Assembly: GCA_013215505.1 (NCBI GenBank)
Contig: JABSQZ010000007.1
Span: 186,001-250,000, forward strand
Direction: 5' to 3'
Source of the DNA: Oceanospirillaceae bacterium
GTDB lineage: Bacteria > Pseudomonadota > Gammaproteobacteria > Pseudomonadales > Balneatricaceae
Length of the DNA: 64,000 nt
Position 1 is the first letter of the stretch. Every line of letters starts with the position of its first letter. The translations under genes and the position numbers were made by a program. The notes beneath the pieces were generated by a model. It was not told where the DNA came from, did not search any database, and was given only the letters and a program-made list of their open reading frames with translations. This document shows, one piece after another, positions 48,597-58,170 of the stretch.

Positions 48597-50130
48597 AATT
48601 CAGTGTTATTTCGAAATCATTGTTTTGGGAACTAAAAAACTCTATAGCCTCTGCAACTAAATCTGCGCGTCTGATATCACTCTCCACCTTCAAAAAATCA
48701 GCTAACCAGTTTTCAACATATGCCGAATCTATCTCTGTCGGAATCGTTTTCTTAAATATCCTAGAGGCATATAAAGGCTGACATTTAACATTATTCAGAA
48801 AAGAATATTTATATAAACTAACAAGGGCATCATCATTAAACCCCTTAAAGCCATACCACTCATCTAAAACTACAGCTAAATCTTTTTTACAACGTAATAC
48901 ACTTACAAATCGATCACCGGAAAAAAATTGTGAGTTAGTGGCAACAAGCCCAAGGTGCCCTAAAAAGGCACACTCCGCGGCCACTGATCCATGCTGAGTT
49001 GCACATAAGAAATCAGGAAAAACCCTAGACAATTCTTTTACTGAAAACTTTGAGTCCACAAAATACAATCTACTTTCTTTTTCGGAGCGCTCTATTCCTT
49101 CGGTATACTCTTTAATTCTCCAGTCGCACTTCAATTTTTCAAAGTATTTCCGGTCTTTTAAAGTGTAATCTTTATCTTTATACATACCTGGATGAGGCTT
49201 AACTACTACATTCAATCCAGTAGCCAACCCCCATTTAATAATTCCCTCCTGAAATCCGTGAAGATCTCCAAAAGGTCCCCGCCCATATAAATATTGAGCA
49301 TCACTCAGTGTAGCAAGAAATAATATGACGGTTCGTCTAGGAGTAAAAACTGGTAATTTAAGCTTCATATCTAATCTGACATCATGGTCTTTTAAATATG
49401 AATATTGAATTTTTCTCTCAACCAAATCATGAATTTTTTTTCTGCCAATAGCTATTTCTTTAGGCGAAAATGTCTCGTAACAGTACCTACGGTATGTAAG
49501 CGACTTACGTAAATCAACTCCCGTGAACCCTTTAAAAACACGAAAACCTTGATGAAGCTCACTATATCTTATTTCCCGATAATTGCTAGTAATCAGGTAT
49601 CTCCTAATAACCTCATCATAGCCTGTTGTTTCGAAACTAAAAAAAAGAGTCTCTTTATTATTATAGTTGCTTAGTGAGTTACGTACATATCGTATTTGAT
49701 AACCAATATATGGAATACTCGCAAAAAGATACCCAAGAAATTTGTATGATTTATCTGGCAAAATTGGTGTAGTAGGGTTCCTAAAAAAAGCACTAACTAT
49801 ACAGTCCCCCACTAGAATTCCCTGAAATCTAACTCCTAATACATCTGATACAAACTCTTCCCGCTTTTTGTAGAAACTTTTTAAAACTAATAAAACTGTC
49901 CAGAGAGATGTTAGAGTATCTTTAATTAAATAAACAATTAAAATTAAGCGCTCTAGGCTTGAAGCTTCGGTAAAACGTCTCCGAAGGCTGGGGGGACGGA
50001 GCCCCTCTACACGGGCTTCCGCATTACCCTCATTTACCAAAGCAGTCAGTGATTGAATAATAATCTCACCAATTATTGAGGGGCTAGCGAGATTAAGAAT
50101 ATTTAATTCTTGCTTAACATTTGATTTCAA
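48586..50130 (-). CDS. Hypothetical protein, possible GT-B-type glycan enzyme
   Basis: The 514-aa protein has no signal peptide. The C-terminal half has features of GT-B transferases such as capsule or CDP-glycerol-type enzymes: VVVKPHPGMYKD, then DFLCATQHGSVAAECAFLG, like the donor-site region that holds a conserved Ser/Glu after a His-Gly. The N-terminal 200 residues are basic and not recognised. Overlap with the MurB-like gene suggests joint function. Assignment as a glycosyltransferase is tentative. Confidence 0.55.
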   Translation of the reverse strand: MKSNVKQELNILNLASPSIIGEIIIQSLTALVNEGNAEARVEGLRPPSLRRRFTEASSLERLILIVYLIKDTLTSLWTVLLVLKSFYKKREEFVSDVLGVRFQGILVGDCIVSAFFRNPTTPILPDKSYKFLGYLFASIPYIGYQIRYVRNSLSNYNNKETLFFSFETTGYDEVIRRYLITSNYREIRYSELHQGFRVFKGFTGVDLRKSLTYRRYCYETFSPKEIAIGRKKIHDLVERKIQYSYLKDHDVRLDMKLKLPVFTPRRTVILFLATLSDAQYLYGRGPFGDLHGFQEGIIKWGLATGLNVVVKPHPGMYKDKDYTLKDRKYFEKLKCDWRIKEYTEGIERSEKESRLYFVDSKFSVKELSRVFPDFLCATQHGSVAAECAFLGHLGLVATNSQFFSGDRFVSVLRCKKDLAVVLDEWYGFKGFNDDALVSLYKYSFLNNVKCQPLYASRIFKKTIPTEIDSAYVENWLADFLKVESDIRRADLVAEAIEFFSSQNNDFEITLNYEE

Positions 50131-50330
50131 AGCATGGAACCCTAGAGAAATTAACTAATCAATATTTGGTAACGACCATAAGAACATTATGATACATTCA
50201 GTCTTTAACACATTAAATTAAATGGTGTTATTGTAAAACACTCAATAGTCCAGTGGGAATATTTATGTATTTGAGAACACTATCGCATCGACTTTGGAAT
50301 AAAACCCTGCAATAGCGCACCTATCAAATA

Positions 50331-51392
50331 TTACTCATTTGTTTGACTAATCGTATTAAATACCATCCCACGTTCTTTTGATCTTTGCAGATACCAACGT
50401 ATATAACTCGCATATCCGTCTTCAAGACACCACTGAGGCTCAAACCCAAGCAGTTTTTTAGCTTTTGTATTAAGTAAAGTTCCACGTAATGGAGTTGCCT
50501 GATCACGCTCAGTAACTTCAAGTTCAAGCTTAGGAAAGTACTCACGAAGAATGTCGACGAGACTTAGAACCGATCGCGCATTACCGAAAGTAATGTTAAA
50601 CAACTCTCTATAACCGTTTTCATGAAATCCAGCTAAAATTAAACCTTGTACCAAATCCTGTATATAGGTGAAATCAAGTTTTTCTTCTTTATCACCTTTA
50701 AAGACAAGTTTTCGGCCTGAAAATGCGTTCTCGAGAAATATCTGCGAAACCCGACGACTAATGCAGCGTTCCCCGTACAATGCTGACGGACGAACGACAG
50801 AATAATTTAATTCTGAATTCTGTCCTGTTTCAAATAGTATCTTCTCGCCAACATGCTTCAAGACCGCATACATACCATAAGGATTGCATGTATCACTTTC
50901 ATCAACAGAGTCTTTTGTAAAATGTCCATAAACAGTTGAGGAAGATAAGTACACTAAACGCGTATTAGGTTTTTTAGATAATTCAGAAACCACGTTGACA
51001 AATGGCAACAACCCGTTTTGCAGTGCTCCAACAGGATCTGAATTAGATCTAGAGGCATGCGATACAGCAGCTAATAAATAAACAACATCGTAATGTTTTT
51101 CAAGAATTTTTGACACTTCATATCTGTCAGTAGCATTACTGATAATAAATTCTGTACTTGAAGCTCGAAGCAACTCCAATCTCTCGTCTAAAAACCCCTT
51201 ATATATATCAATATCTTGCGTTTCATCATCTTGAATTGAGAGGTTAAGCAAGCTATTAACTCTAAATCCGTCTGCTATGTCTACATCAACACCTTGACGA
51301 CGCAATTCAAGCGCAAGATTATGACCAATAAAACCAGCACCGCCTATGAGCAACACCTTTTGTCCAGGTTTTAGCGCAAAAGAACTATTCAT
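50331..51392 (-). CDS. NAD-dependent epimerase/dehydratase
   Basis: The 353-aa extended SDR has LLIGGAGFIGHNLALEL, the catalytic SSSTVYG and YAVLK in PYGMYAVLKHVGEK. It is of the UDP-sugar 4-epimerase/4,6-dehydratase class; the specific sugar cannot be told. It is one base from the aminotransferase stop and may act in the same pathway. A 200-bp gap without genes follows downstream. Confidence 0.88.
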   Translation of the reverse strand: MNSSFALKPGQKVLLIGGAGFIGHNLALELRRQGVDVDIADGFRVNSLLNLSIQDDETQDIDIYKGFLDERLELLRASSTEFIISNATDRYEVSKILEKHYDVVYLLAAVSHASRSNSDPVGALQNGLLPFVNVVSELSKKPNTRLVYLSSSTVYGHFTKDSVDESDTCNPYGMYAVLKHVGEKILFETGQNSELNYSVVRPSALYGERCISRRVSQIFLENAFSGRKLVFKGDKEEKLDFTYIQDLVQGLILAGFHENGYRELFNITFGNARSVLSLVDILREYFPKLELEVTERDQATPLRGTLLNTKAKKLLGFEPQWCLEDGYASYIRWYLQRSKERGMVFNTISQTNE

Positions 51393-51393
51393 T

Positions 51394-52533
51394 TTAAATT
51401 ACTTCCTTTAATACCGAAACGACATAAGCTAACTGAGATTCACTCAAATGCGCACCTATAGAGAGCGCTATTGACCTGTCTGAAATATCTTCTGCATTCT
51501 TAAATTTAACTGCAGAGTAACCATACTTTTTAGCATAATACGCTAAACGAGGAACAGGGTGGGGGTAATAAACACTTGTCTGTATATCCTTAGACTTCAA
51601 CTCAGCAGCAACCCTATCCCGGTTTTCCCGATCCCCGTCGATTTTAATAATCAAACAATAGTATGCTCTATCATCATTTATGTCTCCACCCATAATACTA
51701 AGACCATTAATAACTGATAGCTCATCTTTCAAATACTGATAGTTATTTTTACGTACGTCTTCAAACGCATCGAATTTTTCAAGTTGTTTAACGCCAATTG
51801 CAGCAGGAATTTCAGCCATACGATAGTTAAAACCAAGCAGCGGTACGTCATACATTCCCGCTTGCTTCCGCTCTCCAAACGTTCGATCCACACCAAAGGC
51901 CCTTTCCAGCTTTAACGTGTCGTGGAACTCCCTTTCATTTAGCACCATCATCCCACCTTCTCCCGTGGTCATTTGCTTCACGGGGTGGAATGAAAACACC
52001 CCGGCATCACCAAAGCTACCAACTGGACGACCATTCACTCTTGCACCTAATGCAATAGCACAATCCTCAACTACATATAAGTCATTTTTAGCTGCGATTT
52101 CCATAATTCGCTCAATATCACAGGGCACTCCGTTGAAATGCATAGCAGCAATTCCAACTGTCTTATCTGTTATTGCTAGCTCAAGTAAATCAATATCCAT
52201 GTTACCGTCAGTATTGTTACAATCAACAAATACGGCTTTCAATCCTGCGAGCTCAATCGCATGTGCAGTTGCTACATGTGTCATAGCAGGACAAACCACC
52301 TCAAAGCGCTCTGCAACTGACCGATCAAGGTGCTTCGTTTTCGAAAAATGCGCCAGATGTAACCCGGCAGTACAATTCGCTACCGTCAAAGCATGGTTAT
52401 AACCAAAGATAGACTTAAACGACTTTTCAAACTCCACTGTTACTGTGCCATGAACAAATACTTTTGAATCAAAGATAGTTTTCACATATTCTATCTCTTC
52501 GACTCCAACTTGTGGATCGCCAAATTTAATCAC
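51394..52533 (-). CDS. DegT/DnrJ/EryC1/StrS-family sugar aminotransferase
   Basis: These PLP enzymes aminate keto-sugars on nucleotide carriers. The 379-aa protein has the PLP lysine in FSFHPVKQMTTGEGG, the Asp-containing VVEDCAIALGARVNG and TVANCTAGLHLA. It is similar in type to PseC/LegC aminotransferases. Genes on both sides are sugar-modifying, and spacing is 1 and 5 bp. Confidence 0.93.
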   Translation of the reverse strand: MIKFGDPQVGVEEIEYVKTIFDSKVFVHGTVTVEFEKSFKSIFGYNHALTVANCTAGLHLAHFSKTKHLDRSVAERFEVVCPAMTHVATAHAIELAGLKAVFVDCNNTDGNMDIDLLELAITDKTVGIAAMHFNGVPCDIERIMEIAAKNDLYVVEDCAIALGARVNGRPVGSFGDAGVFSFHPVKQMTTGEGGMMVLNEREFHDTLKLERAFGVDRTFGERKQAGMYDVPLLGFNYRMAEIPAAIGVKQLEKFDAFEDVRKNNYQYLKDELSVINGLSIMGGDINDDRAYYCLIIKIDGDRENRDRVAAELKSKDIQTSVYYPHPVPRLAYYAKKYGYSAVKFKNAEDISDRSIALSIGAHLSESQLAYVVSVLKEVI

Positions 52534-52538
52534 TGTAA

Positions 52539-53177
52539 TTAACCTCTATTTCCAATAATTTTTGCTGGCGAACCAACTATAATAGCATTGCGCGGCATTG
52601 ATTTGTTTACCACACTATTTGCACCAATCACGCAACCAGCTTCCACCTGAACTCCGGACAATATAAAACTTCCACCGGCAATCCAGCAATCATCGCCAAT
52701 TTTAATTTCTCCATGCCTATAACCTTGATCTTTGATAACACAACCCACATCGAATTTATGATCAGATGTTTGAAAGTAACAAAAACCGGCAACTAGACTA
52801 TCACGACCAATGCTGAAATTATCCCCGCAGTTAAAAATGCTATAACAACCAATATCAGCACCTTCGGAAAACAATACATTCGCCTTGTTAGTGGCGACAA
52901 CTCGAACGCCTGAATCAAGCCTCACGCCCGATTTAAAAACCACATTAGCGCCATTAATAGCACGTATCTCTACAGTTCCTTTGATGATAATATCATCTTC
53001 AAATTTAAGATTTGACACAGAGTCCAATACGATACTCGGAAACGCTCTTGCGAAAAAATTCTTACCAACACTCACCCCCAAAGACCTTAAAAACAAACGT
53101 ACAAGGGAAGATATTAGGTATTTATAATATAAATTCCTGATCCAAAAATAGGGTTTACGAAGCACAATAAAGATCAC
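52539..53177 (-). CDS. Hexapeptide-repeat acyltransferase
   Basis: The 212-aa protein has left-handed beta-helix repeats from about residue 60 to 205, ending IGANSVVNKSMPRNAIIVG. The active-site His is likely that in TSDHKFDVG. It resembles WbbJ/VatD-type O-acetyltransferases that decorate surface sugars. The start overlaps the 117-aa gene by 23 bp. Confidence 0.9.
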   Translation of the reverse strand: MIFIVLRKPYFWIRNLYYKYLISSLVRLFLRSLGVSVGKNFFARAFPSIVLDSVSNLKFEDDIIIKGTVEIRAINGANVVFKSGVRLDSGVRVVATNKANVLFSEGADIGCYSIFNCGDNFSIGRDSLVAGFCYFQTSDHKFDVGCVIKDQGYRHGEIKIGDDCWIAGGSFILSGVQVEAGCVIGANSVVNKSMPRNAIIVGSPAKIIGNRG

Positions 53178-53508
53178 TTAAGTTAAAAATGATTTTTTGG
53201 TTAGTCTGTAGTAGATAGTTATGAAAACTATCATTACCTCCATCCTCGACAGCCATTACGAAAACATTACCACTTGAATTTTGCACAAGATAAACATCTA
53301 TATCGAAGCTAGCTAGTCTTTTATTGATCGAAGACGTTAAATAATAGCCCCACTCTTTTTTCACTATATCAACTTCAGAGCCTTCCACCCCGAATAGTGT
53401 TATCTGTTCATTCGTATCAAGTTTAACATTTGCCGTATGACTAATTTCAACCTCCTTTTTGGGGCCAACAACAAATTTCCTTGGGGGGGCTATTATATCA
53501 AACTTCAT
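53155..53508 (-). CDS. Hypothetical 117-aa protein beside WbpG-like gene
   Basis: I do not recognise this protein. It seems to be all beta, with short alternating strands and a Gly- and Asn-rich turn pattern, and has no signal peptide, membrane helix or cysteine pair. It overlaps the amidotransferase gene (11 bp) and the acyltransferase gene (23 bp), so it is surely translated with them. It might be a small subunit or chaperone for the amidotransferase. Confidence 0.6.
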   Translation of the reverse strand: MKFDIIAPPRKFVVGPKKEVEISHTANVKLDTNEQITLFGVEGSEVDIVKKEWGYYLTSSINKRLASFDIDVYLVQNSSGNVFVMAVEDGGNDSFHNYLLQTNQKIIFNLSDLYCAS

Positions 53509-54628
53509 ACATTCTCCAATCCGTTTCAGTCAATATAAAGTCCTCAATCACCCATAGACCATTTTTCTTTATCCAGATATTTGGGTTTCTAAACTGCTCT
53601 GCAATTTCAAAAAAACGTGCCTGAGAAATACCTACATAATCGCAAAATGCAGAAATTGCCTCATACGGTGTTTCGTCACCAATACGCTTAATTTCTTGAA
53701 GTGCCTTCTCTCTCGATAGAACACCCGCTCTGATATCCAGCGACAGATTGTCCCAGCTTCTGGTAATACCAAATTTATACCACTTCATCCAATGATGGAT
53801 AGCCATGAGGAAGGCATCATCTACATCTGCAAATGTATATTGCCCTACCAGTGCTTCTTGAGCCTCTTCAAAACCATATTCTTTAGCAATTTTTGCAGTT
53901 TTGCGAGGATCCCACTTATAAAATTCACCTAAAAAGATGGCTCTCACTGAAGCCTGTCTCAACTCATCCTCGGATGGCCATTTATAGATACCCAAATCCC
54001 GTATAGATAAGGAGTCAGATACCCAGCTTTCAGCAGTAGTTCCAAAAGTCACACCATACTTTTCTAGCCAAGCCCTAGTGATTTCTGTACCTTTAAAAGC
54101 AGCATCCCCACCATATTCAGTCGCTGAGTTTTCTCCCCATAGAATAATTGGAATGTTTTTTTCCAGAGCTACATTCATTGGAATAGCATGAATTGCCATA
54201 TGCATTGGTATTGCAGGCGAGCCAAATTTCTCAAAAGCTTTTAAAGTAAATGCTTTCTCAACTTTCGGATTAACGCTCACATCAATATGATCAACACCCA
54301 AAGATATCAAATTATTAAGATTCCTTTGACCTAACTTATTCCTGGCCGGTGTCCTCCATGTTACACATAAGGGTTTTAATCCGACTTCCAAGGCTTTTAG
54401 AACCTGCCATGTACTGTCTTTACCGCCACTTACCGGTATCAAACAATCATACTGTCGATCCATCGCCTTAATTTCATCGACAATATCTGCAAATTGTTTC
54501 TTTCGAGCCTCCCAGTCAATTGTGGAAGACTCATCCCCAAACGAGCAATTACAATTACCTGCACTATCGATTTCCAAGTTAGGACGACTATCAGGCAATA
54601 TACATTTTTTACAGTATTGAAGTGTCAT
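53498..54628 (-). CDS. N-acetyl sugar amidotransferase (WbpG/PseA-like)
   Basis: This family converts an acetamido group on a sugar to an acetamidino group. The 376-aa protein has an N-terminal Cys pair (YCKKCILPDSRP), the PP-loop IPVSGGKDSTWQVLKAL and ILWGENSATEYGG. WbpG in Pseudomonas works with HisH/HisF-like partners, which are not in this window; PseA-type homologues have no such linked pair. It overlaps the asparagine synthase-like gene by 4 bases. Confidence 0.9.
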   Translation of the reverse strand: MTLQYCKKCILPDSRPNLEIDSAGNCNCSFGDESSTIDWEARKKQFADIVDEIKAMDRQYDCLIPVSGGKDSTWQVLKALEVGLKPLCVTWRTPARNKLGQRNLNNLISLGVDHIDVSVNPKVEKAFTLKAFEKFGSPAIPMHMAIHAIPMNVALEKNIPIILWGENSATEYGGDAAFKGTEITRAWLEKYGVTFGTTAESWVSDSLSIRDLGIYKWPSEDELRQASVRAIFLGEFYKWDPRKTAKIAKEYGFEEAQEALVGQYTFADVDDAFLMAIHHWMKWYKFGITRSWDNLSLDIRAGVLSREKALQEIKRIGDETPYEAISAFCDYVGISQARFFEIAEQFRNPNIWIKKNGLWVIEDFILTETDWRMYEV

Positions 54629-56439
54629 GTAAACATCTCCATAAATAATTTTGCATTAATAAAATTAAACAAAAATTTACTATCGCTATTCAGAGACAGA
54701 TCACTACCTACATATTGTTCAATCTTAGTCCTATCCACCACATCAAATACAGCTGAATCATCCAAAATAAACTCTCGTGTATCTTTATCCCCCGGATTAA
54801 AAAATTCAAATAACGAAGAATTAAAACCAATTTTTTTTCTGTTCCAAAGAATGTCAGGGTGAACAAAACCTTCGGCAGCCTTTCTTAAATAGTATTTACC
54901 TAAACCATTTTGAATTAACTTGTTCTCTGGTAATCTAAGGGCAATATCCAACAGCGGCCGCGATAAATACGGTGATCTATTTTCTATTGAATGGTACATC
55001 GCATTACTATCATCTTCATTTAAGATTACCGGTACTGCTTCATGAAACAGCTCATTCATCATGCGACTACGTAAAAGCGAATCGCTATATTTTTGTTCAC
55101 AAAACGCCTCATGTAAATCATCGTTCAGAAAGGATGCATAAAAATCAGATCTATAGTAAACGTGCTCTCGAAAGCTAGGATCTGTCAAATACCTATTAGA
55201 CTGTTTTAACAGAGGATTTCGTATTATAGGATTAATATGTTTTTGCCAATTAGCAATGGCTTTCGCTTTCTCATCGCTCGTGTCAAAATTTTCTGCCAAA
55301 TACAGAAGATGATGATCATAATAACCTGTAAATAGCTCATCAGCCCCTGTTCCACTCATACCAACTTTGAAGCCATGCTTAGCCATCTCTTCATATAGTA
55401 AGTTCTGAGTATAATAAGAAATCGTAGCGACGGGAGCGGTCCTATCTTCAACCATATCGGCTAATGATGTAATAAAATTCTTTTCACTAGGCCTTACAAT
55501 AATTGAATTAATTCCTAAGAATTTCTGAGTAATCTTAACTTGCTCAGCCTCATCATATCGCCCATCAGAATTAGCAATAGTAAAGCCCGTGGCATCAACT
55601 CCTAATTCTTTAACTGCGGCCCCTATCAATGCACTGGAGTCAATACCTCCACTCAAACAAAATGCTAGCGGGACGTCAGACCTAAGACGCAACCGAACAC
55701 TGTCTATCAAGCCTTTTCGGACATGTTGAATGGCTTCCTGCTGGTCGGAATACTTCTCTACATTAACGTTAGGTTGCCAATATTTACTAATTTGAACACC
55801 TCTGGCAGAAACTTCCATCAGATGCCCTTGAGGTAAACGCTTTACACCATCAACAAACGTTCTATCAGATTTGAAAAGTGATTTGTAACCATTACTCAGG
55901 TAGTTGGAAAGCTGGACCAAATCAGGTTTTAAAGAAAAATTGCCAACAAGAGCTAATACATCAAATCGAGAAGCAAAGGACACACCTTGACCGTAGCGGG
56001 TATAAAAGAGCGGTTTCTCTCCAAATGGGTCTGTTGCAACAATTAAATTTTTAGTATCGCTATCGTATACAGCTAAAGACCACATCCCATCAAATTTATT
56101 AAGAGCACCAGATCCCCATTTTTTCCAACATGCAGCCAATACTTCTGTATCACTATCCGTATGAAAGCTAACACCTTCTTTTTGAAGCTCAGCCCTCAGC
56201 TCTAGATAGTTATATATTTCACCATTAAAAACAATTACTAAATTATGGTAAAAAAATGGTTGTTTCGAGCGATCATCTATATCAATAATAGCAAGCCGCG
56301 AATGTAGCAATTGGCAACCATCTTTAGAATCAAAATAGCCAAAGCCGTCCGGTCCTCGTCGTTTCAACAGAGTTCGGCATTTATTGAGTTTTATATCCGA
56401 TAAAGGATCACCACCATAACTTCCAGCTATTCCGCACAT
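54625..56439 (-). CDS. Glutamine-dependent asparagine synthase-like amidotransferase
   Basis: The 604-aa protein has the N-terminal glutaminase domain with nucleophile Cys2 (MCGIAGSYGG) and the C-terminal ATP-dependent synthase with FCLSGGIDSSALIGAAV and GTGADELFTGYYDH. In surface-polysaccharide loci such AsnB-like enzymes (for example WbpS, WbtH) amidate uronic acids. The dehydrogenase at 59829 could supply the uronic acid. It might alternatively deliver ammonia to the WbpG-like protein, since the genes overlap. Confidence 0.9.
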   Translation of the reverse strand: MCGIAGSYGGDPLSDIKLNKCRTLLKRRGPDGFGYFDSKDGCQLLHSRLAIIDIDDRSKQPFFYHNLVIVFNGEIYNYLELRAELQKEGVSFHTDSDTEVLAACWKKWGSGALNKFDGMWSLAVYDSDTKNLIVATDPFGEKPLFYTRYGQGVSFASRFDVLALVGNFSLKPDLVQLSNYLSNGYKSLFKSDRTFVDGVKRLPQGHLMEVSARGVQISKYWQPNVNVEKYSDQQEAIQHVRKGLIDSVRLRLRSDVPLAFCLSGGIDSSALIGAAVKELGVDATGFTIANSDGRYDEAEQVKITQKFLGINSIIVRPSEKNFITSLADMVEDRTAPVATISYYTQNLLYEEMAKHGFKVGMSGTGADELFTGYYDHHLLYLAENFDTSDEKAKAIANWQKHINPIIRNPLLKQSNRYLTDPSFREHVYYRSDFYASFLNDDLHEAFCEQKYSDSLLRSRMMNELFHEAVPVILNEDDSNAMYHSIENRSPYLSRPLLDIALRLPENKLIQNGLGKYYLRKAAEGFVHPDILWNRKKIGFNSSLFEFFNPGDKDTREFILDDSAVFDVVDRTKIEQYVGSDLSLNSDSKFLFNFINAKLFMEMFT

Positions 56440-56450
56440 ATTACTTCACC

Positions 56451-57458
56451 TCAACTCAATACATTATCTAAAGTAATGATACTTCCAGAGTCGAGATCCG
56501 ATACAGAAACGGAGCCATAGAGAGTATTTCTATCTGCGATCCCTTTGTCTTCAGTTATTCGCAACCATTCTACGTTCTCTTTGCTAAATTTCTCGCCTAT
56601 TAATATAGGTTTACAAACGATAGCCTTTCTTCTTACCCCGGTCATTAAGAAATCACTTCTGACGGAGTCTTCTTTCAGTCGGCCAGAATATGAATATGCT
56701 CCAGGAAGCCTTTTCATAAGTTCTGACATTTGCTTAGGATCCGCTGATAACGCATGATCCCTGAAGTCACTATAGGTGTGACTCATAGTAAAGTGCTTTT
56801 CCAGAATCTGAGCGCCCATCGCCGCAGCAAGAAAACAAGCATCATTACCCATCGTATGGTCCGAATAACCTATTGTTATATCGGGGTATCTTAAACGCAT
56901 AGTTTCAATAAGTGCCAGCTGAGCGTTTTCAGGGAGGGTTGGGTAATTACTAATACAATGCAATAAAGCTAACTTATTAGTATTAGGCTGTTTTGATACA
57001 AAGCTTGCTCGCAGCTGATCAATCTCATCTAACAATAACCCCCCAGTAGATATGATTACAGGAGAGTCAGTACTCGCCAGCTTATCAATTAAATCAGCGT
57101 AAGTATTATCTCCACTAGAAACTTTGAAGATCGGCTGGATTTTCGATAATTGGTCAACTATATCCAAGTCAAAAACTGATGTAAAAAAGGTTAATCCTAA
57201 TTTAGATGATAGTTCAGAAAGCTCTTGGAATTCGTCAAAAGTTAAACAAAATTTTTCCAACTGTTTTATACGCTGTGTTTGATCCGCTGAACACAATTTA
57301 CGTGGTACGATAGCTTGAAATTTTACCGCGTCTACTCTGGCTTCCTGGGCAGCGTAAATAAGCTCTCGAGCTACCCCCATGTCTCCCTCATGATTATTGC
57401 CAATTTCAGCAATCACGAACGGACGATCGGGCCTTATAAAGTCTGCAAAACTAGTCAT
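56451..57458 (-). CDS. NeuB-type nonulosonic acid synthase
   Basis: NeuB enzymes condense phosphoenolpyruvate with an N-acyl amino sugar to make sialic, legionaminic or pseudaminic acid. The 335-aa TIM barrel has FVIAEIGNNHEGDMGVA, AVKFQAI and IGYSDHTMG with KHFTM, and a C-terminal antifreeze-like SAF domain (about 275-335). Which nine-carbon sugar is made is not clear. It overlaps the GNAT gene by 8 bases. Confidence 0.93.
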   Translation of the reverse strand: MTSFADFIRPDRPFVIAEIGNNHEGDMGVARELIYAAQEARVDAVKFQAIVPRKLCSADQTQRIKQLEKFCLTFDEFQELSELSSKLGLTFFTSVFDLDIVDQLSKIQPIFKVSSGDNTYADLIDKLASTDSPVIISTGGLLLDEIDQLRASFVSKQPNTNKLALLHCISNYPTLPENAQLALIETMRLRYPDITIGYSDHTMGNDACFLAAAMGAQILEKHFTMSHTYSDFRDHALSADPKQMSELMKRLPGAYSYSGRLKEDSVRSDFLMTGVRRKAIVCKPILIGEKFSKENVEWLRITEDKGIADRNTLYGSVSVSDLDSGSIITLDNVLS

Positions 57459-58170
57459 GTAACTCTATTCCTCTTGAATAATGTAAAACGCGTTGTTCAT
57501 CCGCTAAAACAAAACCAGAACTCTGGTACACATATGTAGAATTAGGGTTTTCTTTTTGAGTACCCACTACTATATTTGAAACGAGCTTTTCCCGTGCTAG
57601 TCTCTCTAATAAAGAGAGCATGGAACGAGCCAGCCCCTTCCCTCTATACTCTTTCAAAACACAAAGTAATTCGATAATATAGGCCGTTCCTTCACTAAAC
57701 AAAATAAAGCCTGCAACTTCCTCATCAGCATAAACAACGACAAAGCGCTTATTTGAATCGCTGCCATTCATCCACTCACCCTTGATCATAGCTGACCAAC
57801 AAGGCGGTAAACTTTTATCCATGGTAAATCGATCAAACTCAAACAGGAATGAAAACTTAGAAAATTGAGGGAATGAATTTTGAATTAAAATTTTGTACTC
57901 TGACGGTAATCTAATCTCAGCTTCAGGACAGTAATCTACCGCATTCAATTCTTTTCTGTATGTCACTTGTCTATTAATATCTCGAAACCCAATTTCTAAG
58001 AGCTTTCGACTAAGCTCAAAATCACTATCTCGAACTTTGGCTGTAATAAACACAGCCTTTGATTTTGGTAAATCATCAAAGGCTAGACCTTGATTATTTA
58101 AAGCGTAGCAATAAGCCCCTAGACACTCAGATAACCACTTATCCTTTAAAAAAAAAACCTCATTGGACAT
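57451..58170 (-). CDS. GNAT-family N-acetyltransferase
   Basis: The 239-aa protein has a GNAT domain in its C-terminal half: IIELLCVLKEYRGKGLARSM with the acetyl-CoA pyrophosphate loop, then VGTQKENPNSTYVYQSSGF. The N-terminal 90 residues are less typical. In nonulosonic-acid loci such enzymes acetylate an amino group of the sugar. It shares one base with the oxidoreductase gene and 8 with the NeuB-type gene. Confidence 0.88.
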   Translation of the reverse strand: MSNEVFFLKDKWLSECLGAYCYALNNQGLAFDDLPKSKAVFITAKVRDSDFELSRKLLEIGFRDINRQVTYRKELNAVDYCPEAEIRLPSEYKILIQNSFPQFSKFSFLFEFDRFTMDKSLPPCWSAMIKGEWMNGSDSNKRFVVVYADEEVAGFILFSEGTAYIIELLCVLKEYRGKGLARSMLSLLERLAREKLVSNIVVGTQKENPNSTYVYQSSGFVLADEQRVLHYSRGIELHD

